The notes beneath the pieces are model-generated. The model made no database searches and was not told where the DNA came from. It saw only the letters and a list, made by a program, of their open reading frames with translations. The translations under genes and the position numbers were made by a program. Below, one piece after another: positions 55,901 to 58,777 of a DNA stretch of 64,000 nt. This DNA is from Loripinus fragilis (taxonomy: Eukaryota; Mollusca; Bivalvia; Lucinida; Lucinidae). Every line of letters begins with the position of its first letter. Within the stretch, counting starts at the first letter, position 1. The stretch spans positions 1-64,000 of the forward strand of contig OZ026519.1 in the NCBI GenBank assembly GCA_964019695.1, in the 5' to 3' direction.

Positions 55901-58777
55901 ATCCATTTTGTGAGAAAACTGTTAATATTTTGCTATATTTATTTCTGGCTGGGCCCCATATACAAGCTATTCAAATCTCATGTCAATTATGCTCTAATGT
56001 GGATATTAAGGATTCTTGGGCCCATCAAATTTTGCTAAGGGCCCATGAAAATTTCAAATGGCCCATTAAAATTTGGAAATTTGAATGGGATATGGGCCAT
56101 TGGGCCCATTTTAAGGGCCCATCATCATTTTGGGCTAGGATTATCCCTGTGGGCCAGCATATGAGAGTTTGATATTTTTTTAGTTTGAGTTGATATTCGT
56201 CCCAGTCCAGAATTTTGTCATATAGCAGGCCTCCAGATAAGAATGTGTTTGTTTTTTATTCTTTACGTCCCAGTCAACAATCTTTCAGTTACGTCGGGAC
56301 GGGTCTTCCTGGGTTGAACCAGTACTAAGCTAGGATTAATGTGTCTTGCTCAAGGACACAACCCAGTGACGCCGGTGAGGCTCGAACCCGCGGCCTTTCG
56401 TTCTCGAGTCTAGCACTCTACCACTGAGCCACTGAGCTCCCTGAGATAAGAGTGTGTACTGGAAAATTATTTTCTTATTCCTCAACCAAAAAATATGTTG
56501 TGGGTACTCAAAAGAACCGTCTCAATGAGACGGTTCTTTTGAGCACCGAAAACACAGTTTAAATTGATGGGTTAGGAAATAAATGCAATTTTAGGTGCAC
56601 AAACTATCCTTATCTGGACCTTTGATATAAGGTCTTTTCCTGGGTTTAACCAGTACTAAAGCAGCGGATAAATGTCTTGCTCAATCATAAAGCCACAACA
56701 TTAGACTCATTAATCTCACTCTACCACTGTGCTTCTCTGTCTATGATACTTATCAGTGAAAGTTCAGATGAGTCTGCTCATTTGTACAGTCTCCAAAGAG
56801 CTTTTGCTACTCACACACAAGTATTGCTGTAGATGAAGGTTCAGGCCCTTTTGATAGCTGTGCAAGCTATTTAGGAAAAACATCATGCATAAATGCATTT
56901 AAATACTATCCTATTTAAAAAAGTTACTGAAATTTATGTGAGTTTTTCTATGAAGCTCAAAATTTCATTTCGCCTTTCAAAATGCATAAAATTATATTTT
57001 TTTTCCAGAAAACCTGAAAAAATTCTAGGTTTCACCAGTAAATTTAGGCAGGGTTGCAGTGATTTTATTTTGCCTATTTTACAGCCCAATAAAGGCCGCT
57101 TCCCATTCCCAAAAGGCCTGTATTTTCCCAATTTTGGAGATTTTTTCCCAACCTGAGGATTTTATTGGTATTTATTCCCGAATTCAAAAGGCACTTTCAG
57201 GCTGTATCCCAAAAAAGGCAATAAAATCACTGTGCTGGGTTACCCTAAACAGAGGTACTGTTTTTATTTGGCCTAAGAAAATATTCACAAGTTTTTGTTT
57301 ATCTGGACTTATGCACAAGACAACAAGAGAAACGTACCTCTATAGTTTGGATAGCTATTTTGAGCTGAAGCCGTGGATCTTTGTGTTTGATCTTGCATTG
57401 ACGCTGCATTCCCCTGGTTGTGTGACCTCTGCTGACTGATACGGTACAGTTCTTGTATTGCATTACTGTCGGAATTATATCCACTTTGTTGTGGACTGGC
57501 TGCCTGACCATTCCCAACAGGAACATTGAGATAAGAGGCAAGGTCTCCAATACGGGAACTGTTTCCTTGCTTCATGATGTGGTTGGCTACAAGTTTTTGC
57601 AGAAACGCCCTCCGCTGTTCAGATGGTAGGACTTTGTATTTTTCTTTTATATGTGGTGGGTAGGTATTCAAAAGCTCAACAACTTGCTGCGAGACGGTTG
57701 ATGGAGTGTGTGATGATGTTGTGTTAGGAGCTGCAGCAGCTACAGGTGCTGTCTGGGCCACACTCACAGCAGGTTTAGGAGAGGTGCTCACTGTAGCTGT
57801 GTTGTTGGTAGGATAAGACTTCCCATTCACATTGATAAAGCCCATCTTACTGACATTCTTCTTCAGAAAACTCACATCATTTTCATATTTAATATTGAGC
57901 TCAAACATGGAATTTTGAATAGAAATGTCTTTATCAAGGAGGATTTTCAGCTGACTGTCCATCAAACCCTTCACTGATAATACCGACATATCATTGCCTG
58001 ATTCTATAGCTGATTCTACAAACTTAATACAGTGCCTAGCCTGCTCTGCATATTCATCAAATTCCTTTTTCTTTAGCGACAAATCCCTAGTCCTACAGTT
58101 ACAGACACCCTGTAGGAAATTCAGCAACTGTTTACACCATCTGATCAAATCATTGGTAATCATATCAGCTACCTGTCGAACCTCATTAAACACCTCAATC
58201 TGCTGTTTCTTAATGTCCTTCTCCTTCGAGGCAATCCTCTCGGAAGTTTTCTCATTATCATCCAGTCTTGCCTTAAGTTGTTCAACACTAGTTAGGAGGT
58301 TCTTCTTCTGATCTGCTATTGTCTCCTCTATAAACTGATACTTGTGGTCCTTATGTCCCAGTAATTGACAATCTCGACATGTCAGTTTATCGCAAGTCAG
58401 ACAGAACAGCTTCATTTTCTCCGTCTTGTGAACATCACAGAACACCTGTTTCTGAAAAGAGCTGTCCAGTGGATTTGTGTCGTCCACTTCCATTTTAGTG
58501 GAGAAGGTGTGATCCTTTGTGATACGAACACGTTTGTGTGCAATAACGCAGGGATCACACAGCCACTCTTGACATTCCATACAAAATGAGGATGCTTTCT
58601 GGTTATCATCGCAGGAAGTACAGATAGGAAACTTTTGTGTAGAAGGAGAGCCATCTTCCGAGGTACGGGAATCTTGTGTAACTGCTACCGTAATGAAAGG
58701 GTTATCAATCACAGCATCATTCTCTATCTCCAAGTTACAGGTGGGACAAGTTGTCTTCGAAGTGACATCTCCATCAC
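4722..58777 (-). CDS. TRIM33: TRIM33/TRIM24-like TIF1-family protein, ten exons, 5' end missing
   Basis: The coding join on the minus strand is 58777-57338, 54083-53904, 47179-47095, 45460-45343, 28294-28169, 26361-26138, 7555-7423, 6499-6425, 5810-5658, 4943-4722. All internal introns have GT/AG ends and the phases agree across every junction, giving 917 complete codons plus TGA. Domain order is end of RING, B-box 1, B-box 2, coiled coil, a long Pro/Ser/Gln-rich linker with a KQEP motif, PHD finger, bromodomain and a basic tail, which is the TIF1 architecture (TRIM24, TRIM33; Drosophila bonus). By family knowledge these are nuclear chromatin readers: PHD plus bromodomain bind modified histone tails, while the RING acts as ubiquitin or SUMO ligase. 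Vertebrate TRIM33 is about 1,130 residues, so roughly the N-terminal RING is lacking here. Introns total over 50 kb and hold nearly all the repeats of the window. The choice of TRIM33 over TRIM24 is a best match from remembered family motifs; an invertebrate may have one ancestral gene. Confidence 0.93.
5215..5372 (+). mobile_element. 3' tail fragment of the non-LTR element found at 50759-53207
   Basis: GGGCCCACTGATGTGGATAA and TTAATCAAAAATCTGATTAT match the last coding codons and 3' tail of the retrotransposon near 53150-53215 at all but a few bases, in the same orientation. It ends in a GATATGATGATA tail comparable to the GATGATGATGATGG at the end of the longer copy. This is a severely 5'-truncated insertion in the intron between the last two exons. 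Confidence 0.8.
5380..5645. repeat. Dispersed repeat: duplicated 'GCTCTGGCAGCCATTT' unit plus terminal fragment of a TIR element
   Basis: CAGCTCTGGCAGCCATTTCG (5388) and GAGCTCTGGCAGCCATTTTG (5520) head two related units, each with a 'GTGGAGGGCATTA' or 'GTAGAGGGCATTA' segment. The second unit runs into AAATCTGTGTTATAAGGGGC and ATAAAGGATTTGCACTGTAT, the right end of the TIR element at 9103-9313. Similar 'GGAGAAG..' and 'GTAGAGGGTCACC' wording occurs at 24000-24545. Confidence 0.6.
5658..5810 (-). CDS. TRIM33: TIF1-like gene, bromodomain core exon
   Basis: A 153-base exon of 51 codons lies between an acceptor CTCTCTGCAG and a donor GTAAGT. It encodes VPNYYKIITNPMDFGSIKLK then the A and B helices, ending with VFKNCFTYNN. 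The ZA-loop 'P.YY..I..PMD' and the acetyl-lysine-contacting Asn of the 'YN' pair are present, so the fold looks functional. The start was placed at 5810 and not at the duplicate acceptor at 5884, because only 5810 preserves the frame. Upstream sequence repeats the first 42 bases of this exon almost perfectly (see the tandem duplication). Confidence 0.95.
5770..5915. repeat. 73-bp tandem duplication of the bromodomain exon start and its splice acceptor
   Basis: Bases 5770-5842 and 5843-5915 are nearly identical. Each contains the acceptor CTGCAG|GTACC and the first 42 bases of the bromodomain core exon, with one synonymous difference (TAT/TAC) in the exon part. The copy lying upstream in transcription (acceptor at 5884) has the better pyrimidine tract. 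Its use would add 73 bases and shift the frame to a TAA after about 29 codons. Confidence 0.93.
5933..6035. mobile_element. Degraded copy of the 'GAACCGTCTC' fold-back MITE
   Basis: TTCTTATTTCTCACCCAAAC, CAAAAGAACTGTCTTTTTGAG and TGATGGATAAGAAAAAATTC correspond in order to the family consensus at 46504-46655 and 56457-56621, with part of the central palindrome lost. Confidence 0.65.
6425..6499 (-). CDS. TRIM33: TIF1-like gene, bromodomain helix Z exon
   Basis: A 75-base exon of exactly 25 codons lies between an acceptor CATTTTCAG and a donor GTATGA. It encodes VCERILLELFCLETSTCFHE and PVSKQ. CERILLELFC matches the first helix of the TIF1 bromodomain (CERLLLYLYC in vertebrate TRIM33), and 'F.EPV' matches the entry to the ZA loop. 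It joins in phase 0 to the VPNYYK of the next exon. Confidence 0.94.
6800..7010 (-). mobile_element. tRNA-derived SINE (family A)
   Basis: Read on the minus strand, the right end carries a worn tRNA-like head with 'CTCAGTTGGTAGAGC' (A box) and a degenerate B box, then AGCAAGACACTTTAGCC, ACTGGTTCAACCCAGGAAAT and a tail ending GGGACGTAAACCATC. The same order of blocks recurs at 45636-46035, 47962-48150, 54360-54534 and 56248-56443. Confidence 0.8.
7423..7555 (-). CDS. TRIM33: TIF1-like gene, PHD end and PHD-bromodomain linker exon
   Basis: A 133-base exon lies between an acceptor GATTTCAG and a donor GTTAGT. The split codon gives Ser, then VQWTCTLCTPEDD, whose Trp and CxxC complete the PHD finger begun in the preceding exon. 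The linker VVIETPVVKEFEMTGAGKRK is followed by APSGLTDKELK, leading into the first helix of the bromodomain. GKRKAPSGL is basic and resembles the short PHD-bromodomain linker of TRIM24 and TRIM33, where the two modules form one reader unit. Confidence 0.94.
7723..7910. mobile_element. Fold-back MITE with a perfect central palindrome
   Basis: It runs from AGGTTTAGATAAGCAAAATT to CTCTTAACTAAAGGCCT. The centre, CAAAAGAACCGTCTCA directly followed by its inverse TGAGACGGTTCTTTTG, makes a hairpin of 16 base pairs with almost no loop, flanked by more inverted sequence (ACATATGTTTTGGG against CCCAAACACATG). Terminal AGGTTTAGATAAG and the opposite AGGCCT(C)CAGATAAG/AGTTAAG are imperfect inverted repeats. 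About ten copies exist in the window. Confidence 0.88.
8245..8716. mobile_element. Composite palindromic element, copy 1 of 2
   Basis: The left half (8245-8415) is a palindrome: AAGAAATAGATCAGGTCTAG and TGAATTGTT are answered by AACAATTCA and CTAGAGCTGATATATTTC around a GTCAGTTG..CAACTGAC core. The right half (about 8418-8716) is bounded by TTCTAACACACAA and GGTGTGTTAGAAT. The same composite occurs at 28465-28933 with high similarity, so it moved or was copied as one unit. Confidence 0.8.
9103..9313. mobile_element. TIR element (TACAGTGCAGTC...), copy 1
   Basis: Terminal inverted repeats are TACAGTGCAGTCTCTTTA on the left and TGAAGGGACTGCACTGTA on the right. The interior includes GAATTGTGTTATAAAGGGAC and ATATTTGGGAGCCACAACAT. 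It is non-coding, about 210 bp long and probably a MITE. The termini abut TA dinucleotides, compatible with but not proof of a TA target. Confidence 0.85.
9579..10019. mobile_element. TIR element (TACAGTGCAGTC...), copy 2, interrupted
   Basis: It begins TACAATGCAGTCCCTTTATT and continues, after an insertion at 9608-9788, with GTCTATAGGAATGGACTGTG, ATATTTGGGAGCCACAACAT and a worn right end near CTGTTATAAAGAGGCTG. It also holds a private palindrome, AATGACCATTTATGGTCATT (near 9893). Confidence 0.75.
9608..9788. mobile_element. Fold-back MITE nested in the TIR element
   Basis: It has the same order as the copy at 7723-7910: TTTCTTATCCGTCAATTTAA, CAAAAGAACTGTCTCATTGA, ACATATGTTTTGGTTGAGAA and CTCTTATCTGGAGGCC. 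The right stem half is mutated (GAGACGCTATTGTTG), so the hairpin is imperfect. GGCCA occurs at both borders and may be the target duplication. Confidence 0.8.
10835..11060 (+). mobile_element. tRNA-derived SINE (family B), copy 1
   Basis: A tRNA-like head reads TGTATAGTGGATAAGTCACT (A-box region), CCTTGTACCCAGGGG (anticodon-stem region) and GTTACGAGTTCGTTCCCC (B-box region), followed by a body CTTTAAGCTGTGGCCCTGTC and an A-rich tail. The layout is that of a Pol III SINE. It differs from family A in head and body. Confidence 0.7.
11188..11400 (+). mobile_element. tRNA-derived SINE (family B), copy 2, with short tandem duplication
   Basis: GTGTAGTGGATACATCACTC, CTTGTAAACCAGAGGTTGCA, TGCTTGATCCCCAGC and CTTTAAGCTGCGTCTTGGTC follow the order of the copy at 10835. 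The 5' side carries a direct repeat of GATGCAGGGATGAGTTACTG (11188 and 11217). It lies directly left of the 8-kb element. Confidence 0.65.
11679..19671. mobile_element. 8-kb terminal-inverted-repeat element filled with TTAATGGCCATTAA motifs
   Basis: The left end is CACTACTGCATAAACTCCCA then TTAAAATCCC. The right end, read inward on the other strand, is CACTACTGCACATAAAACCC then ATTAAATTCC. The flanks share ACACA, a possible 5-bp target duplication. Motifs of the type TTAATGGCCATTAAT or CCCATTAAAATT are dense at 11690-11770, 16430-17870 and 18840-19660, and nearly absent between about 11800 and 16400, which is AT-rich. I found no transposase-like frame and no frame over 90 codons, so it looks non-autonomous. 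It fills 43 per cent of the intron splitting the PHD finger. Confidence 0.72.
21920..21985. repeat. Hairpin GGAGCATTTGCTC / GAGCAAATGCTCC
   Basis: GGAGCATTTGCTC at 21934 is separated by CAAA from its exact inverse ending at 21963. Outer bases (AAATATGGAATAG against CCATAATATTTTC) extend the pairing imperfectly. Confidence 0.85.
22112..22350. repeat. Inverted-repeat block based on GTCCTGCAGGACGAGTG
   Basis: CACTTGTCCTGCAGGACGAG, TTTCACTCGTCCTGCAAAC, CATCCTACAGGACGCGTGC and TTTCACTCGTAG are successive direct and inverted versions of one CACTCGTCCTGCAGGACGAGTG palindrome. It is probably a small fold-back transposon; the borders are unclear. Confidence 0.6.
23425..23585. mobile_element. Fold-back MITE copy
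   Basis: TTTTCTTATCCATCAGTTTA, CAAAAGAACCGTCTCAATGA, ACACATGTTTTGGTTGAGAA and a right end CTGTAGGCCT follow the family order of 7723-7910. The right stem is mutated (GACAATTCTCTCGAG). Confidence 0.8.
24000..24545. repeat. Bivalve-type dispersed repeat with ACGACGGAC end
   Basis: Two related segments (TTTTGCAGAAAGTCATCCAG ... TCAGAGGAGAAGATTTTTTA and TTTTTGTAGAGGGTCACCTA ... AGTAAAGGAGGAGTTGTCG) are followed by a short ACGACCACGCACGACGGACA stretch. The build of repeated core plus CGGAC-type end is like the larger block at 60300-61765, so it may be a decayed Pearl-like element. Confidence 0.5.
25781..25981. mobile_element. MITE-like element, TTTTTTCATGCTCAACTCAA termini, copy 2
   Basis: The left end is TTTTTTCATGCTCAACTCAA and the right end CAGTTGAGTTGAACATGAAA. 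The centre has its own palindrome, AATGCCAACAGTTGTTGGCA, continuing to TTTTAACATT. Compare copy 1 at 3009-3151. Confidence 0.8.
26138..26361 (-). CDS. TRIM33: TIF1-like gene, PHD finger exon (N-terminal part)
   Basis: A 224-base exon lies between an acceptor TACTTAAAG and a donor GTGAGT. After about 36 linker residues it encodes EDYCSVCHNGGDLLCCDRC and PKVFHLQCHIPA, giving the first Cys pairs, the His and the next Cys of a Cys4-His-Cys3 PHD finger. The wording 'C..C.NGGDLLCC..CPKVFH..CH.P' is the TIF1 (TRIM24/33) form, which in vertebrates reads histone H3 with unmodified K4. The exon ends in phase 2 inside the finger, and the remaining Cys pair is in the exon at 7555-7423, 18.6 kb downstream. 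Confidence 0.96.
26483..26632. repeat. Long fold-back element, arms of about 60 bp
   Basis: GGATTGAAATTCATATTTTA through AGCTTGCACT and ATTAGCTATTTTAATGT is answered by ACATTAAAATAGCTAATG, AGTGCAAGCTTAAAATATGA and ATTTCTATCC. The loop holds a smaller hairpin, GAAACCCGTCGGGTTTC. Only a few mismatches remain, suggesting a young insertion. It lies 122 bases upstream of the PHD exon's acceptor. Confidence 0.9.
27171..27354. mobile_element. Fold-back MITE copy
   Basis: It starts AGGCCCAGATAAGGACATTT, has TTTGGGTGCTCAAAATAACC and GAGGGTTCTTTTGAGTACCC around the centre, and ends CACTTTTAAAGGCCT. Both stem halves carry point changes. Confidence 0.8.
28078..28119. repeat. Hairpin TTTTGAGGCTGACTTTC / GAAAGTCAGCCTCAAAA
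   Basis: A 17-base arm and its exact inverse are separated by TTTG. It lies 50 bases below the donor of the exon at 28169-28294. A half copy (TTTTGAGGCTGACATTC) is at 26067. Confidence 0.88.
28169..28294 (-). CDS. TRIM33: TIF1-like gene, Ser/Pro-rich linker exon before the PHD finger
   Basis: A 126-base, phase 0 to phase 0 exon lies between an acceptor TGATTTCAG and a donor GTAAGA. It encodes a Ser/Pro/Leu segment with a short internal duplication (SSVSPLLP followed by SSVSPLLR), then a polar stretch ending ESPALPDVN. The internal duplication is about 27 bases long. No domain is recognised. It sits at the far end of the 17-kb intron that holds the 78-bp array. Confidence 0.87.
28465..28933. 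mobile_element. Composite palindromic element, copy 2 of 2
   Basis: It matches 8245-8716 block for block: AAGAAATAGATCAGCTCTAG, GTAAAGAAGATCAAACCACG, TGAATTATTACTCAACAATT, TTCTAACACACAATAAACG, ATGAATGACGTCATTTTC and GGTGTGTTAGAATA. Both copies keep the same two-part order and orientation. Confidence 0.82.
28934..29388. other. Intron sequence between composite element and 78-bp array
   Basis: Repeated CCTATGTATAATGTGCA and CCTATGTATATTGTGCA (28967 and 29026) suggest part of another small transposon. No exon is visible. The final 40 bases before the array (ATAATAACCTATATTCTAGT) look like a decayed array unit. Confidence 0.5.
29590..33360. repeat. Higher-order duplication inside the array, offset 1,844 bp
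   Basis: The ordered set of unit variants from about 29590 recurs from about 31435. For example, GCTTACCTGCAAATGTCTAG is at 29691 and 31535, and the indel-bearing units keep the same order. After 31069/32913 the second copy has one extra 78-bp unit, making the offset 1,922. Confidence 0.88.
33360..34790. repeat. Higher-order duplication inside the array, offset 702 bp
   Basis: Nine units are duplicated, including rare forms such as GGTGTAACAGGCAGCCACAC (33868 and 34570) and GAGAGGGGCATCTAAATGGC (33982 and 34684). Confidence 0.88.
37850..41470. repeat. Higher-order duplication inside the array, offset 1,788 bp
   Basis: Rare variants repeat in order: GTATATGTGTAGGTGGAGC (39203, 40991), GAGGCATCTTAATGGCAATG (39489, 41277) and GACTGAGATATCTAAATGGC (38862, 40650). 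Identity across this block is very high, implying a recent unequal exchange. Confidence 0.88.
45343..45460 (-). CDS. TRIM33: TIF1-like gene, KQEP linker exon whose 3' end seeds the 78-bp array
   Basis: A 118-base exon lies between an acceptor TTTTTCAG and a donor CAG|GTAAGC at 45342. It encodes N(IDPLNLRLKQEPRDDGQYR) and then TACQYDARSNPPAVPPRHIQ. LKQE fits the psi-K-x-E SUMO-acceptor consensus, and KQEP-type SUMO sites occur in vertebrate TRIM33 and TRIM24 at a similar place ahead of the PHD finger. It ends in phase 0, as required by the next exon at 28294. The last 24 bases of the exon (45343-45366) are the first part of the 78-bp tandem repeat that fills the following intron, so exon and satellite overlap. 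Reading past the donor gives five codons and then a TAG. Confidence 0.9.
45634..46035. mobile_element. SINE inserted into a SINE (family A), with 10-bp target duplication
   Basis: The outer copy is on the minus strand (45634-45801 and 46005-46035). The inner copy, on the plus strand (45802-46004), has a clean tRNA head (GTGGCTCAGTGGTAGAGTGC as A box, GGTTCGAGCCTC as B box), then CTTGAGCAAGACAC, ACTGGTTCAACCCAGGAAGA and a tail GACGTAAAGAATCAAATC. AAGCACTCTA flanks the inner copy exactly (45792-45801 and 46005-46014), the mark of LINE-type target-primed insertion. It lies in the intron between exons 47095 and 45460. Confidence 0.93.
46504..46655. mobile_element. Fold-back MITE copy (inverse orientation)
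   Basis: ACAGTTAAGAGTGCGTGCC, GTGGGTACTCAAAAGATCAG, GAGACGGTTCTTTTGAGCAC and ACATGTTAAAATTGATGGG are the reverse order of the copy at 7723. A relic lacking the central hairpin (TTTTTAGCTAAAACATATGA ... GATGGATAAGAAAATG) is at about 46980-47050. Confidence 0.8.
47095..47179 (-). CDS. TRIM33: TIF1-like gene, small proline-rich linker exon
   Basis: An 85-base exon lies between an acceptor CTACTACAG and a donor GTAAGT. Incoming phase 1 and outgoing phase 2 fit the exons on either side exactly. It encodes a basic, proline-rich segment, VKYPPIRPKPPPTK then ILPAGAGVPTGRF. No domain is recognisable. Support comes from splice signals, phase agreement and amino-acid style rather than from a family match. 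Confidence 0.82.
47577..47700. repeat. 64-bp tandem duplication in intron
   Basis: TTTAGTTTGTAACAAGTAAG and GGCTAAAGTTGACATGCTAT occur twice with a 64-base offset and about three differences. Confidence 0.9.
47962..48150 (+). mobile_element. tRNA-derived SINE (family A)
   Basis: GCATTGGCTCAGTTGGTAGA is the A-box region. The B-box region is damaged (GGGAGCTAGTCAATGGTG). The body continues TGCATCCTTGAAAAAGACA, TTAGTACTGGTTGGACCCAG and a tail TGACTGGGACATAAAGCATC. Confidence 0.82.
48240..49038. mobile_element. Fold-back MITE split by another element
   Basis: AGGTTTAGATAAACAAATTT at 48240 and GAGCTTAAAATTTTAAATAT at 48853 are the interrupted left part. The hairpin (CAAAAGAACCGTCTCATTGA, GTTCTTTTGAGTACCC) and right end CTCTTAACTAAAGGCCT (49038) follow. 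The interruption is the element at 48268-48852. Confidence 0.85.
48268..48852. mobile_element. Non-autonomous TIR element, CAGCGCCCTAGATAAGC ends, copy 1
   Basis: The left terminus CAGCGCCCTAGATAAGC is inverted at the right as GCTTATCTAGGGTGCTG (one difference). GAGCT flanks both sides and was probably duplicated on insertion. The interior (CAATTGCGT, TTTACGCCACGTTTTTT, AAACTAGCGGATTTTATTGT) is shared with 62497-63068. The CAG...CTG termini recall hAT elements, but those make 8-bp duplications, so the superfamily is uncertain. Confidence 0.88.
49249..49408. mobile_element. Fold-back MITE copy lacking half the hairpin
   Basis: It runs AGGCCTTTAGTTAAGAGTGC, TTTCTCAACCAAAACATGGG, GAGGTGGTTCTTTTGAGCAC, to TTGCTTATCTAAACCT. 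About 25 bases of the left stem are deleted. Confidence 0.8.
49409..50429. other. Intron sequence, no gene seen
   Basis: AT-rich intron with short chance frames only. I see no splice-bounded coding frame, RNA gene or clear repeat border in this stretch. Confidence 0.5.
50430..50650. repeat. Palindromic element related to the left edge of the window
   Basis: CATGTTTTATTGAATTTATT and AAACAAGTTGAGG ... AAAGAGAT are answered by ATCTCTTTTTCGCAGCGAG and TTTAATAAATTCAATTAAAC ... GCATG. The right flank TTCTATTTATCATATGACAT also occurs inverted at about 200-220 (ATGTCATATGATAAATAGAA). It directly precedes the retrotransposon insertion. Confidence 0.78.
50762..53190 (+). pseudogene. LINE ORF2-type reverse transcriptase, broken by one stop and one frameshift
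   Basis: Three blocks make up one ancestral frame: 50762-51706, 51707-about 52915, and about 52916-53190. The first break is a single in-frame TGA at 51704-51706, between GKGDALD and GNYRGLKL; a C-to-T change from CGA would explain it. The second is near 52908-52920, within GAGAGAGAGA, where one extra GA shifts the frame; after it the sequence reads on as RWFGHVARSSGAIR and GRPKQTWKKLTEKDCREW. Reverse-transcriptase motifs are intact: FVDLEKAFDRVPR, GVHQGSVLSPLLF and the catalytic LYADDLVII (near 52180). Between the polymerase core and the C-terminal region lies a Cys/His finger. With only two lesions the copy is relatively young, but it cannot make a full protein. Confidence 0.93.
52352..52480 (+). 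other. PHD-like zinc finger embedded in the LINE reverse transcriptase frame
   Basis: The residues CAVCRTGVGNNSIYCNGC, then KLWVHKKCSGL and YRCARC, give a C-x2-C, C-x2-C, W-x-H-x2-C, C-x2-C pattern, which is the Cys4-His-Cys3 order of a PHD finger. It sits about 55 codons after the catalytic YADD. Similar fingers are known to me from marine-invertebrate LINE proteins, where they may bind RNA, DNA or histones; the role is not established here. Confidence 0.8.
53904..54083 (-). CDS. TRIM33: TIF1-like gene, aromatic-rich linker exon
   Basis: A 180-base exon starts after the acceptor CAATTCAG and ends at the donor GTAAGG. The phase (one base carried in, one carried out) matches both neighbours. 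It encodes a low-complexity linker beginning GDNNQAAPASSPTG and containing PGFNWPGFSWSVPQ and several Asn/Tyr/Pro residues. The Trp/Phe cluster recalls the Trp- and Phe-rich TIF1 signature region that lies between the coiled coil and the PHD finger in vertebrate members; this is a resemblance of composition, not an alignment. Confidence 0.88.
54152..54297. mobile_element. Fold-back MITE copy beside a PHD-gene exon
   Basis: AGGCCTCCAGATGGGTGTGC, TTCTCAACCAAAACATGATG, CAAAAGAACTGTCTTATTGA and GACGGCTCTTTTGAGCACC follow the family order. A second worn AGGCCTCTAGATAGG lies just left (54126). It begins 69 bases upstream of the exon at 54083. Confidence 0.78.
54360..54534 (-). mobile_element. tRNA-derived SINE (family A)
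   Basis: On the minus strand a head with CCGAGTTATTGGCTCGGGAT and CTGGTTCAAGTCTCACTGGA (B box intact) is followed by GTGTCCTTAAGCAAGG, GGACTGGTTCAACCCAGGAA and CTGGGACATAAAGCATCAAC. Confidence 0.8.
54758..54952. mobile_element. Fold-back MITE copy
   Basis: It runs AGGTTAACATAAGCAAAAGT, AAAAAGAACCATCTCAGTAG, ATGGTTCTTTTGAGTAGTAG and GCCCTCTTATCTGGAGGCCT. A further relic is at about 55050-55130 (AAAGAACCATCCCACAATGT, GGCTCTTTTGAGTACTCACA). Confidence 0.8.
55131..55879. other. Intron sequence, no gene seen
   Basis: No exon or RNA gene is recognised. An inverted repeat, GCATTTGAGCCGAAATCTTC (near 55460) with its partner GAAGAATTCGGCTCAAATGC (near 55522), about 80 bases end to end, marks another small fold-back sequence. 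Confidence 0.5.
55880..56148. mobile_element. Small inverted-repeat element rich in GGGCCCAT motifs
   Basis: The ends are GGGTTAATCCTAG on the left and CTAGGATTATCCC on the right, inverted with one mismatch. Inside, GGGCCCATCAAATTTTG, AGGGCCCATGAAAATTTC, TGGCCCATTAAAATTTG and TTGGGCCCATTTTAAGGGCC repeat one short motif about seven times. The design, short AT/GC palindromes packed inside TIRs, resembles the much larger element at 11679-19671. Confidence 0.72.
56228..56621. mobile_element. Fold-back MITE with perfect hairpin, interrupted by a SINE
   Basis: The left end AGGCCTCCAGATAAGAATGTG (56228-56248) is separated by the SINE from its continuation AGATAAGAGTGTGTACTGG. The hairpin CAAAAGAACCGTCTCA / TGAGACGGTTCTTTTG is perfect, and the right end is CCTTATCTGGACCT. 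Confidence 0.88.
56248..56443 (-). mobile_element. tRNA-derived SINE (family A) with 13-bp target duplication
   Basis: On the minus strand the head GGGAGCTCAGTGGCTCAGTG and GTAGAGTGCTAGACTCGAG, B box GGGTTCGAGCCTC, body TTGAGCAAGACACATTAATC and tail GGGACGTAAAGAATAAAAAA are all clear. AGATAAGAATGTG (56235-56247) and AGATAAGAGTGTG (56444-56456) flank it. A worn partial copy lies at 56630-56745. Confidence 0.92.
56746..57337. other. Intron sequence with a 'CCCAATTTTGG' repeat
   Basis: Between 57040 and 57200 there is GGCAGGGTTGCAGTGATTTT, CCGCTTCCCATTCCCAAAAG and TTTTCCCAATTTTGGAGA. These recall the interior of the element at 61939-62340, which has ATTGGGAAAA and TGGGAATGGGG. No exon was found. 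Confidence 0.45.
57338..58777 (-). CDS. TRIM33: TIF1-like gene, exon with RING end, two B-boxes and coiled coil
   Basis: This 1,440-base exon follows an acceptor TTTTACAG and ends at a donor GTACGT (57337-57332). It opens with two bases completing a split codon, then CPTCNLEIENDAVIDN, which aligns with the last zinc-ligand pair of the TIF1 RING and the following 'DN.F' segment. B-box 1 spans about 58622-58510 (ICTSC, FCMEC, WLCDPC, KDH). B-box 2 spans about 58440-58346 (VFCDVH, LFCLTC, CRDCQLLGHKDH). A charged heptad-like coiled coil follows to about 57900. The rest is a Thr/Ser/Ala/Gln-rich linker containing a helical-looking stretch, KYKVLPSEQRRAFLQKL (near 57600). A single large exon carrying both B-boxes and the coil differs from the many small exons of vertebrate TRIM33. 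The exon encoding the first RING cysteines should lie upstream, beyond 64000, since I found none between 58790 and 64000. Confidence 0.95.
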
